The notes under the pieces: generated by a model
The model's database searches: none
What the model was told of the DNA's origin: nothing
What the model saw: only the letters and a program-made list of their open reading frames with translations
Part shown: one piece after another, positions 8,593-15,647 of the stretch
Position numbering within the stretch: position 1 is the stretch's first letter
How the letters are laid out: every line of letters begins with the position of its first letter
Assembly (NCBI GenBank): GCA_001805465.1
Contig: MHGH01000001.1
Location: 2,452 to 35,003 of the forward strand
From: Omnitrophica WOR_2 bacterium RBG_13_41_10
GTDB taxonomy: Bacteria; Omnitrophota; Gorgyraeia; Gygaellales; Profunditerraquicolaceae
Direction of reading: 5' to 3'
Length of the DNA: 32,552 nt
Translations under genes and position numbers: made by a program

Positions 8593-11500
8593 ATTTTCCT
8601 GAATTCGGAGTTAAAAGGCCGGTAACGAATTTAATGATTTTTTCCGCAATTCTGGTGCTGGCTTTTTACAGCCTTACCAGGATAGGCATAGATAGCATGC
8701 CTGAAATTGAGCCGCCTTCTATCAGTGTAATCTCCAGCTACCCCGGCGCAAGCCCGGAAGACGTAGAGACTAAAGTTACTGAAGTGCTGGAGAACCAGCT
8801 TGCCACAACCCCGGGGTTAGAGAAAATCACCTCTACTTCTTCAGAAGGTTCTTCTAGGATCACCCTTAAATTCATTTGGGGGACAAATTTGGATGAGGCA
8901 TCTAATGATATCCGCGACCGCATTGATTTAGCTAAACGGCTATTGCCGGATATCCCGGATGAAATGGATAACCCCATCATCTTTAAATTTAACACCGCTA
9001 ATATCCCGATAATATTTTTTGGTTTTACGGCAACACAATCGTATCCCGAGCTTTATGATTTAATTGATAAAAGAGTAGGCGATGCCTTGCGCCAGCTGCC
9101 CGGGGTGGGGACAGTGCAAATTCAAGGCGGCGGCTTAGAGCGCCAGATTAATATTTGGGTAGACAAGACTCGACTCCAAGGGTATGGTTTCTCCATACTT
9201 GATATTCAAAATGCCTTAAGACAGGAAAACATTACCCAGCCCGTGGGAGATTTGAAAACCGGCATGACAGATTATCTCCTGCGGCTTCCCGGTGAATTCG
9301 CTACTCCCGAAGAAATAAACTTGGTAATTTTAGGCAGGCGCGAAGGAAAGCTTATTTATTTAAAAGATGCAGCGCGCGTGGAAGACAGTTTTAAAGAAGT
9401 CACAAGCATGGTGCGCGTTGACAAACAGCGGGGCCTGATGATGATGGCGCAGAAGCAAAGCGGCACCAATACCGTAGAAGTTGCGCAAAGGATAAAAAAG
9501 CGCATGGAAGAGCTAAAAAAGACGCTTCCGGCAGATGTAAAGGTGGTTACTATTTTTGATACTTCCAAAGATATCATTACCTCGCTTAATTCATTAAAAT
9601 CTTCAGTGTGGCTGGCAATATTTTTAGTAATTTTAGTGGTCTGGTTTTTCCTGCGCCAGTTCGCCCCGAGTATGATTGTGGCCTTGACCATACCGTTTTC
9701 GCTTTTGATCAGCTTTATTTATCTTTTTTTAAACGGCAAAACTATTAATACCATCAGCCTTTCTTCCATAGCCATTGCCTCAGGCATGGTTGTTGATAAT
9801 GCCATTGTTATCGTAGACAATGTCTACCGCCATTTCGAACGGGGCCAGCGGCCGCAGGAGGCAGCAATTTTTGGCACCTCAGAAATGTTTTTAGCTATCG
9901 CCGCCTCTACTGTTACAACGGTCGTGGTTTTTCTGCCGATGTTATTTATTCCGGGAGTTGTCGGCGTTATCTTCGGAGAATTAGCAGTGATTATTATTGT
10001 CACGCTTCTGGCATCGCTTTTTACTGCCGCAACTTTTAGCCCGATGCTTTGTTCAAAATGGATGCATTCTAATAACAGCACAATTAAAGAAACACATAAG
10101 GCATTCATTAAATTCTATGATTTTTCTGAGAAAATGTTTAAGGGCTGGGAGGATTTTTATGCCAGACAGCTTGGCTGGTCTCTGGGGCATAAGAAAATCA
10201 TTATTATCGGTTTTAGCTTGGCGTTTATCTTTAGTTTAACCCTGACGCGTTTTGTCGGCAATGAATTTATTCCTGAAGAAGATACCGGGGACCTGCGCAT
10301 AAATATCAGCCTTGCTGTTGGGATGAGGCTTGAAGAAAGCGATAGAGTCTCCAAAAGAATTGAAGGCTTGCTTGCTCAGGATATCCCTGAAGCAGAATAT
10401 TATTATGTGAGAACCGGTTCAGTCAGGGGTTTGGGCAGGGCCTTTGGCGGCGCGCAGGGCTCGCATACTATCGCTGCCGGAGCAAAACTGGTAGCTAAGA
10501 CCAAGAGAAAACGTTCGGTTGTGGAAGTCGGGCAAATTATCAGAAACAAGATAAAAAATATTCCCGGGGTAATCAAGGCCGATGTCTCCACAGGTAACCC
10601 CATAGGCCGCCTGATTACCGGAGGGGGAGGCAAGGCAATTCAAATTGAAATTATCGGGCACTCATTTGAAGAAACTGATGCCCTGGCAGAAAAAATAAAA
10701 GGTATTTTAGAACAGATCCCCGGAACAGTAGATGCTTCTATCTCGCGCGAGTTTAACCGCCCGGAATTAAGGATTGATGTTGACCGGGAAAAAACAGCGG
10801 CGTTGGGCCTGGACATGGGCACTATCTCCAACACCCTTCGGGCTTTTATTCAGGGGGTAACTGCGACAAAATACCGCGAAAAAGGAGAAACTTACGATAT
10901 TTATGTCAGGCTTGAGGAGGCTTCGCGCACAAAACTAGAGGATATTGAAAACCTTTCTATCGTAGCCCCCCTGCCGCAGGAAAAAACTTCTTTTATTGCC
11001 TTGGCAGATTCAGAGGCGCTGAAAGGAATTTCCAGAGGCCATATTCAATTGTCTAACATCGCCAAAATTTCCGAAACCCTAGGGCCCCAGGATATTGACC
11101 GCAAAAACCGAGAAAGGGTAGTGCAGGTAGAATGTAATGCCTACAGGAGGTCTTCGGGAAAGATCATCGAGGACCTCAATAAAGAATTGGGTAAATTAAC
11201 CCTGCCTAGCGATGTCATGATTAACATCGGAGGCGAGGCAGAAGAACAAGGAAAGGCATTTAAAGACCTGACGATGCTGTTATTGCTGGGTATCTGTTTG
11301 GTTTATATGGTAATGGCCGCGCAATTTGAATCGCTCTTAGACCCTTTTATCGTTATGTTCGCCATTCCTTTTACCTTTATCGGCGTAATTTTAGGCTTTG
11401 TCCTGACCAATACAACCCTGAGCATTATTACGTTTTTAGGGATTATTATGTTGATGGGCATCGTGGTTAATAACGCTATTGTTTTGGTAAGCTATATTCA

Positions 11501-11771
11501 GATCCTGCGCGCCCGGGGTTTATCTATGTATGAAGCAGTAACTACAGCGGGAAAAGAAAGATTAAGGCCGGTATTAATGACCACAATCACTACTCTAGTC
11601 GGGCTCCTGCCTTTGGCAATGTCCCGGGGCGAAGGTTCTGAGGTCTGGCAGCCATTGGGTATTACCATGATCGGGGGGCTAACAATATCTACATTAATCA
11701 CCATGCTTTTTGTGCCTACACTTTATGCTATCTTCCACAGAAAAGCAGAGCTAACCGGAGGTGAGAAATAA
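8589..11771 (+). CDS. RND efflux transporter permease (HAE1/AcrB-type)
   Basis: The 1060-residue inner-membrane pump has the usual RND duplication: a membrane segment, a large periplasmic porter loop and a block of membrane segments, repeated twice. Family signatures include PEIEPPSISVISSYPGASPEDVE near the N terminus, a GMVVDNAIVIVDN stretch in TM4 (D403 with N404) and a VVNNAIVLVSY stretch in TM10 (N961, N962). AcrB has two aspartates and a lysine at these places. The D-N / N-N version occurs in a recognised HAE1 subgroup and still leaves an acidic proton-relay residue. It overlaps the adaptor gene by 4 bp (ATGA) and the PII-like gene by 1 bp. Drug, lipid or other hydrophobic export is likely, but the substrate cannot be read. 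Confidence 0.95.
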   Translation: MNFPEFGVKRPVTNLMIFSAILVLAFYSLTRIGIDSMPEIEPPSISVISSYPGASPEDVETKVTEVLENQLATTPGLEKITSTSSEGSSRITLKFIWGTNLDEASNDIRDRIDLAKRLLPDIPDEMDNPIIFKFNTANIPIIFFGFTATQSYPELYDLIDKRVGDALRQLPGVGTVQIQGGGLERQINIWVDKTRLQGYGFSILDIQNALRQENITQPVGDLKTGMTDYLLRLPGEFATPEEINLVILGRREGKLIYLKDAARVEDSFKEVTSMVRVDKQRGLMMMAQKQSGTNTVEVAQRIKKRMEELKKTLPADVKVVTIFDTSKDIITSLNSLKSSVWLAIFLVILVVWFFLRQFAPSMIVALTIPFSLLISFIYLFLNGKTINTISLSSIAIASGMVVDNAIVIVDNVYRHFERGQRPQEAAIFGTSEMFLAIAASTVTTVVVFLPMLFIPGVVGVIFGELAVIIIVTLLASLFTAATFSPMLCSKWMHSNNSTIKETHKAFIKFYDFSEKMFKGWEDFYARQLGWSLGHKKIIIIGFSLAFIFSLTLTRFVGNEFIPEEDTGDLRINISLAVGMRLEESDRVSKRIEGLLAQDIPEAEYYYVRTGSVRGLGRAFGGAQGSHTIAAGAKLVAKTKRKRSVVEVGQIIRNKIKNIPGVIKADVSTGNPIGRLITGGGGKAIQIEIIGHSFEETDALAEKIKGILEQIPGTVDASISREFNRPELRIDVDREKTAALGLDMGTISNTLRAFIQGVTATKYREKGETYDIYVRLEEASRTKLEDIENLSIVAPLPQEKTSFIALADSEALKGISRGHIQLSNIAKISETLGPQDIDRKNRERVVQVECNAYRRSSGKIIEDLNKELGKLTLPSDVMINIGGEAEEQGKAFKDLTMLLLLGICLVYMVMAAQFESLLDPFIVMFAIPFTFIGVILGFVLTNTTLSIITFLGIIMLMGIVVNNAIVLVSYIQILRARGLSMYEAVTTAGKERLRPVLMTTITTLVGLLPLAMSRGEGSEVWQPLGITMIGGLTISTLITMLFVPTLYAIFHRKAELTGGEK

Positions 11772-12061
11772 TGTTAAAAATGGTAATGATTGCCTACAAT
11801 GAAGCAATTGATATGGAAGTAATGGAGATGATGGAAAAATGCAACTTGAAAAATTATACCAAAGTCATGGGAGTTTTTGGCCGGGGAGAAACCTCTGGCA
11901 CGCATTTAGGCAATGATATCTGGCCGGGCAGGAACAACCTTCTTTATGCCGCCACACCGGAAAATGCCGCAAAACAGCTGGCCTCTGCTGTAAAAGAACT
12001 TAAGGTCAAGCTAGGCAAAGAAGGCATAAAAGCTTTTGTCTGGAATTTGGATGACGAGTAG
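11771..12061 (+). CDS. PII-like transporter-associated protein (PG0541 type)
   Basis: This 96-residue protein resembles small GlnB/PII-fold proteins encoded directly after RND permeases, typified by PG0541. It has an initial beta strand (MVMIAYNEAID), a helix, a flexible GVFGRGETSGTHLGND loop in the place of a PII T-loop, and a second alpha-beta unit (NAAKQLASAVKELKVKL). There is no signal peptide, so it should act in the cytoplasm. Its ATG overlaps the stop codon of the permease by one base, which implies tight translational coupling and perhaps direct binding to the pump. What ligand it senses, if any, is unknown. Confidence 0.75.
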   Translation: MLKMVMIAYNEAIDMEVMEMMEKCNLKNYTKVMGVFGRGETSGTHLGNDIWPGRNNLLYAATPENAAKQLASAVKELKVKLGKEGIKAFVWNLDDE

Positions 12062-12070
12062 ATTTTTTAA

Positions 12071-12098
12071 TTGAATATTCTTTATATTATGCTAAAAT
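12071..12098 (+). promoter_or_regulatory. Putative promoter with extended -10
   Basis: A -35-like TTGAAT (12071-12076), a 16-bp spacer and TAAAAT (12093-12098) preceded by TGC form an extended -10 promoter about 30 bp ahead of the glycine-zipper lipoprotein gene. It would separate this unit from the efflux operon. Confidence 0.6.
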
Positions 12099-12128
12099 TA
12101 AAACGAATCAGTTAAAAAAGGAGGCAAG

Positions 12129-12560
12129 ATGTACAAAAAAACATTATTTTTACTTGCAGCCCTGGCTCTTATAATAGCAGGCTGTGAAACAATGGGGCCA
12201 GATGCTAAGACAGGTACGGTTGCCGGTGGTTTGATTGGCGCAACCGCAGGAGGAATTATCGGGCATCAGAGCGGCCATGGCTTAGAGGGTGCAGCAATTG
12301 GCGCAGTAGTAGGAGCGCTCGGCGGCGGTTTAGTCGGCAGCAGCATGGATGATAGAGCCAAGGCAACTAACCCTAGCCATATTCCGCTTACCTCTATTGC
12401 AAATATGGCTTCCCAGGGTACCCCTGATGCGGTAATAATCGATGAAATTCAAAGGACTAAGTCGGTTTACAACCTAAATTCTGAGATCATTACTTACCTA
12501 AAAAATAATAAGGTAAGCGACAGGGTCGTTGATTACATGATGTCAACCTCTCAAAAATAA
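12129..12560 (+). CDS. Glycine-zipper outer-membrane lipoprotein
   Basis: The 143-residue protein starts with a lipoprotein signal whose lipobox reads IIAGC, so it is lipidated. Two glycine-zipper hairpins follow at about residues 34-75 (VAGGLIGATAGGIIG and GAAIGAVVGALGGGLVG). These resemble the membrane-associating glycine-rich regions of OmpA-linked and Rcs-type lipoproteins. The C-terminal 60 residues are soluble and helical, without a recognised domain. A strong AAGGAGG ribosome-binding site and an extended -10 promoter precede the gene. The role is probably structural or envelope-stress related. Confidence 0.85.
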   Translation: MYKKTLFLLAALALIIAGCETMGPDAKTGTVAGGLIGATAGGIIGHQSGHGLEGAAIGAVVGALGGGLVGSSMDDRAKATNPSHIPLTSIANMASQGTPDAVIIDEIQRTKSVYNLNSEIITYLKNNKVSDRVVDYMMSTSQK

Positions 12561-12563
12561 GTT

Positions 12564-12570
12564 AAGGAGG
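12564..12570 (+). promoter_or_regulatory. Strong ribosome-binding site pointing to an ATT start
   Basis: AAGGAGG lies 5 nt before ATT at 12576 and about 45 nt before the first ATG of the next gene (12615). No ATG, GTG or TTG occurs in that frame in between, so this site decides the start. Confidence 0.65.
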
Positions 12571-12575
12571 CCGCT

Positions 12576-12920
12576 ATTAGCAGAATCGGAATTAGTGTCT
12601 TCTGTATATTAATAATGATTATGCTTTGCGCTAGTTATGGCTATTCGCAGGAAAGTTTAGCTGAACAATTATCGGTGCGGGTTGTAGAGGGCAGGGCCCA
12701 AAAGATTGATTCTGTGGGGCAGATATTAACAGTGCGTATTTTTAATGACGAAATAACTATTTTCGTGCCTGATAAAATTCAGATTGCCCGGGGTAGCGAA
12801 GCTATCCCCTTAGACGATATCAATGTAGGAGACTCACTAAGGATAAAATATTACGATGCCTCACCCGGCCCTTTAACAGCCATAAGCATTACTGATAACA
12901 ATGCGGTAGATGATTTTTAA
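12576..12920 (+). CDS. Small secreted protein of unknown function, probable ATT start
   Basis: I do not recognise this protein. Starting at ATT 12576 gives 114 residues with a proper signal peptide: a basic SR near the front, a hydrophobic core, and a likely cut at SYGYS-Q. The first ATG (12615) would give only 101 residues, no charged n-region and no ribosome-binding site. The mature part (VVEGRAQKIDSVGQILTVRI and so on) is all beta strand with an alternating hydrophobic pattern and a DINVGDSLRIKYYD segment. This suggests a small beta-barrel like those of secreted OB-fold or DUF5666-type proteins. It lies between a lipoprotein gene and a thioredoxin-CcdA gene, so an envelope role is likely. 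Confidence 0.72.
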   Translation: MSRIGISVFCILIMIMLCASYGYSQESLAEQLSVRVVEGRAQKIDSVGQILTVRIFNDEITIFVPDKIQIARGSEAIPLDDINVGDSLRIKYYDASPGPLTAISITDNNAVDDF

Positions 12921-12931
12921 TTAGTTATTAA

Positions 12932-14158
12932 ATGATGAAGAAGTTTCTTTTTGTATTCCTTCTAGTATTATCTTTATTCATGGTACAGGAAAGTATAAGC
13001 CACTTTCCCATACCACTGCGAAAATCGCTGAAAGTCATCGCCGAAGGCAATTTTCTTGATATAGCCGAAGCGGCAACGCCCAAACTCATTATATTTTATT
13101 CGCCAAGCTGCCATAAATGCGCCCAGGTCAAAAACGAAGTAATCCCCCAGATACACGAAAAATTTAAGGACAAAATATCCATAGAATACCGCGATACCAG
13201 CGACATAGAAAATTATAAGTTATTATTGAGCCTGCGGGAAAAATATGCGCCTAATTTTGATGATACCGTGCCGGTATTTTACTTTAATGGAAATCTTTTA
13301 AGCAGCAAAGAGCCGTTAAGAGAAAATTTAGAGGCCTTAATTAATAATTCGCCAGGCACGACATCGCATGCACAAGAAGAGCCGTATGCAATAGATTTAA
13401 TCAGCCGTTTTAAAGGTTTTCCTCCGGCGGCTATTGCCAGCGCCGGACTGATAGACGGAATTAATCCTTGCGCTTTCACGGTGATAGTATTTTTTATTTC
13501 CTTTTTAGTCTTGCAGGGCTATAGAAAAAGAGAGTTAATTGTTACGGGCCTGTCTTTTATTTTTATTGTTTTTTTAACCTATATCTTAATAGGAATAGGA
13601 ATATTCTCTTTTCTTTATCGCTTAAGCAGTTTTTGGTTAGTGGCCAGGATATTTAATATCTCTATCGGGATTTTTTGTATTATCTTAGGAATTTTAGCGC
13701 TTTATGATTTCTTTAAGTTTAGGAAAACCGGCTCTAGCGCAGGCCTGGCTTTACAATTGCCGCAGGCAGTAAAAAATCAGATACATAAACTTATAGGTAA
13801 ACATTATAGAAAATCTAAAGATAAAACGCAGAAGCTGCCTGTCTATAGTTTGGTTTTCACTGCCTTGATTACCGGGTTTCTGGTGTCAATTTTAGAGGCA
13901 GTCTGTACCGGGCAGGTTTATCTTCCGACGATAACCTTTATTTTAAAAACCGCTCCCTTAAAGATGGAGGCTTTTGGATACCTTATACTTTATAACCTGA
14001 TGTTTATTTTTCCTTTGGCTATAATATTTTTGTTTGCCCTTTGGGGTGTTACCTCCGAACAATTTTCCAGGGTTTTAAAGAAGCACCTTTTATCCATCAA
14101 GATAATTATGGCTATACTATTTTTTGCTTTGGGCATATTCTTAATCCGGAGGGGATAA
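12932..14158 (+). CDS. Periplasmic thioredoxin-like domain fused to CcdA-type membrane reductase
   Basis: The 408-residue protein should carry reducing power from the cytoplasm to the periplasm. An N-terminal signal or anchor (1-16) is followed by residues 17-43, which are encoded by a repeat element. Next comes a thioredoxin-like domain with C60-x-x-C63 in SPSCHKC, then about six membrane segments of the CcdA/DsbD core. The core keeps its two redox cysteines, C180 in INPCAF and C325 in EAVCTGQVYLP. The domain order differs from DsbD, which has its thioredoxin domain at the C terminus. Possible targets are cytochrome c assembly, thiol-disulfide repair, or the cysteine-containing DUF1573 lipoprotein encoded next. 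No clear ribosome-binding site is visible before ATG 12932. Confidence 0.85.
   Translation: MMKKFLFVFLLVLSLFMVQESISHFPIPLRKSLKVIAEGNFLDIAEAATPKLIIFYSPSCHKCAQVKNEVIPQIHEKFKDKISIEYRDTSDIENYKLLLSLREKYAPNFDDTVPVFYFNGNLLSSKEPLRENLEALINNSPGTTSHAQEEPYAIDLISRFKGFPPAAIASAGLIDGINPCAFTVIVFFISFLVLQGYRKRELIVTGLSFIFIVFLTYILIGIGIFSFLYRLSSFWLVARIFNISIGIFCIILGILALYDFFKFRKTGSSAGLALQLPQAVKNQIHKLIGKHYRKSKDKTQKLPVYSLVFTALITGFLVSILEAVCTGQVYLPTITFILKTAPLKMEAFGYLILYNLMFIFPLAIIFLFALWGVTSEQFSRVLKKHLLSIKIIMAILFFALGIFLIRRG
12980..13059 (+). repeat. 80-bp hairpin repeat, copy A, inside a coding region
   Basis: This segment matches 21550-21629 at 75 of 80 positions with no gaps. It contains a hairpin with arms TGGTACAGGAAAG (12981-12993) and CTTTCCCATACCA (13003-13015): 5 bp, a 2x2 mismatch, then 6 bp around a 9-nt loop. 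A weaker second stem pairs GAAAAT with ATTTTC further on. It encodes residues 17-43 of the thioredoxin-CcdA protein, in frame. Confidence 0.88.
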
Positions 14159-14167
14159 ACGAAAAGA

Positions 14168-14551
14168 ATGCGTTTGTTCTTAGGTATTTTATTTTTATTT
14201 ATGGCAACCGGTTGTGCTGCTCAAGAAGAGCCTGATCAATACATTTGGGATTTTGGCAGCGCCAAAGAAAACGCAATATTAACACATGAGTTTATATTTA
14301 AAAATAATACTTCCCAGATGCTCACAATACAAAATGTCAGCACTTCTTGCGGCTGTACCATATCAGAAGTAAAACAAAAGATACTTTCACCGGGTGAATC
14401 TACTACCATAGAGGTTTCCTTTAATACTAAGGGCTACAGGGGTTTGGTAGAACAATACGTATATGTGAATACAGATGACCTTGACAATCCGGTTTTAAAA
14501 TATATAATAAAAGCTCAAGTTAATCCCCAGGCTTCAAGCAAACCCCAATAG
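14168..14551 (+). CDS. DUF1573 domain lipoprotein
   Basis: The 127-residue protein has a lipoprotein signal ending in ATGC (C16) and one DUF1573 domain. This Ig-like fold is identified by WDFGSAKENAILTHEFIFKN and the SCGCT motif (C61, C63), followed by LSPGESTTIEVSFNTKGYRG. DUF1573 proteins are common secreted proteins of unknown biochemical role. The gene starts 9 bp after the thioredoxin-CcdA gene. The paired C-G-C cysteines make it a plausible client of that reductase; this is inferred from position and cysteine content. Confidence 0.88.
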   Translation: MRLFLGILFLFMATGCAAQEEPDQYIWDFGSAKENAILTHEFIFKNNTSQMLTIQNVSTSCGCTISEVKQKILSPGESTTIEVSFNTKGYRGLVEQYVYVNTDDLDNPVLKYIIKAQVNPQASSKPQ

Positions 14552-14590
14552 CTGGAATTCTAACAGAGAGGACAATAGGAGGTTTACAAA

Positions 14591-15559
14591 ATGTGGTCTT
14601 TAAGATTAAGGATGTGGCTTTTGTTGACGATTCTTTTTGGCCTGATCTACGCGGTAATCGTAGTGATCGGCCGCGCCTTTTTACACGTCGGTGATTTTTA
14701 TTTTTATCTGGCCATATCCTTGGTCATGATGTTTATCCAGTATATGATCGGGCCAAAGCTTGTAGAATGGAGTATGCGCGTTAGATACATCAATAAAGAA
14801 GAGTATCCGCGCCTGCATCAAATAGTCGCTGAGTTAGCCGTACGCGCAAAAATACCCACACCCCGCATAGGCATTGCCCAGATTAGCCTGCCTAATGCCT
14901 TTGCCTTTGGCAGAGGTATCCGAGACGGCAGGGTCTGCGTTACCGAAGGTATTTTGAAGCTGCTTAACGAGGATGAATTAAGGGCAGTGCTTGGCCATGA
15001 ATTGAGCCACTTAAAAAACAGGGATGTGCTGACTATTATGTTGCTGTCGGTTATTCCGATGGTGATGTATAGGATCGCCTGGAGTTTTTTATTTTATGGC
15101 CGCAGGCGCGACAATAGAGGAGGCAACACGGCATTGATAGGCCTGGCAGCGTTTCTTTTTTATTTTATCACCAACCTGTTGGTATTGTATGCTTCGCGTA
15201 TCCGCGAATATTTTGCCGATAAAGGTTCAGTAGCCTTAGGTAACCCTGCGCAAAACCTTGCCTCCAGCCTTTATAAGCTGGTCTATGGCTCTGCCCGGAT
15301 GAATAAAGAATCCCTTAAGGAAGTAGAGGGCCTGAAGGCATTCTTTATCAATGACCCTTCCCAGGCATTAAATGAGATTAGGGAACTTAAGCAATTGGAC
15401 CTGGATAAAAACGGCACCATTGATTCTTATGAGTTAGCACAAATAAGAATGAAAAAGGCAGCTTTAGGTTTTGGCGATAAATTGCTGGAATTATTAAGCA
15501 CCCATCCTAATATGCTTAAGCGTATAAAACGCCTGTCTCAAATACAAAAGTTAGCTTAA
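14591..15559 (+). CDS. htpX: HtpX-like M48 zinc metalloprotease with an EF-hand loop
   Basis: This inner-membrane protease probably degrades damaged membrane proteins. The 322-residue chain has two N-terminal membrane segments (about 9-30 and 34-55) and the zinc motif H136-E-L-S-H140. Two further membrane segments follow, then the third zinc ligand in REYFAD (E206) and the conserved THPNMLKRI near the C terminus. Between about 225 and 300 there is an insert with a canonical 12-residue EF-hand loop, DLDKNGTIDSYE (270-281), flanked by helices, which should bind calcium. A good GGAGG ribosome-binding site precedes the ATG. A 50-bp gap separates it from the lysS promoter. Confidence 0.9.
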   Translation: MWSLRLRMWLLLTILFGLIYAVIVVIGRAFLHVGDFYFYLAISLVMMFIQYMIGPKLVEWSMRVRYINKEEYPRLHQIVAELAVRAKIPTPRIGIAQISLPNAFAFGRGIRDGRVCVTEGILKLLNEDELRAVLGHELSHLKNRDVLTIMLLSVIPMVMYRIAWSFLFYGRRRDNRGGNTALIGLAAFLFYFITNLLVLYASRIREYFADKGSVALGNPAQNLASSLYKLVYGSARMNKESLKEVEGLKAFFINDPSQALNEIRELKQLDLDKNGTIDSYELAQIRMKKAALGFGDKLLELLSTHPNMLKRIKRLSQIQKLA

Positions 15560-15609
15560 GCCCGCTCTACAAAACAAGCTTTTATGCTTCCATTAGAGCA
15601 TTCGAACTG

Positions 15610-15638
15610 TTGACATAACTTTAATTCTACTATATAAT
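15610..15638 (+). promoter_or_regulatory. Consensus sigma70 promoter for lysS, near-leaderless
   Basis: TTGACA (15610-15615), exactly 17 bp, then TATAAT (15633-15638) match the consensus at every position. The predicted start point (about 15644-15646) is only 2-4 nt from the lysS ATG at 15648, and no ribosome-binding site is present. Confidence 0.88.
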
Positions 15639-15647
15639 TAATAATCT

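Noticed and set aside
14041-14235. A 64-codon + strand frame overlapping the reductase and DUF1573 genes
   Set aside because: It overlaps two real genes in another frame and shows no domain or ribosome-binding site.
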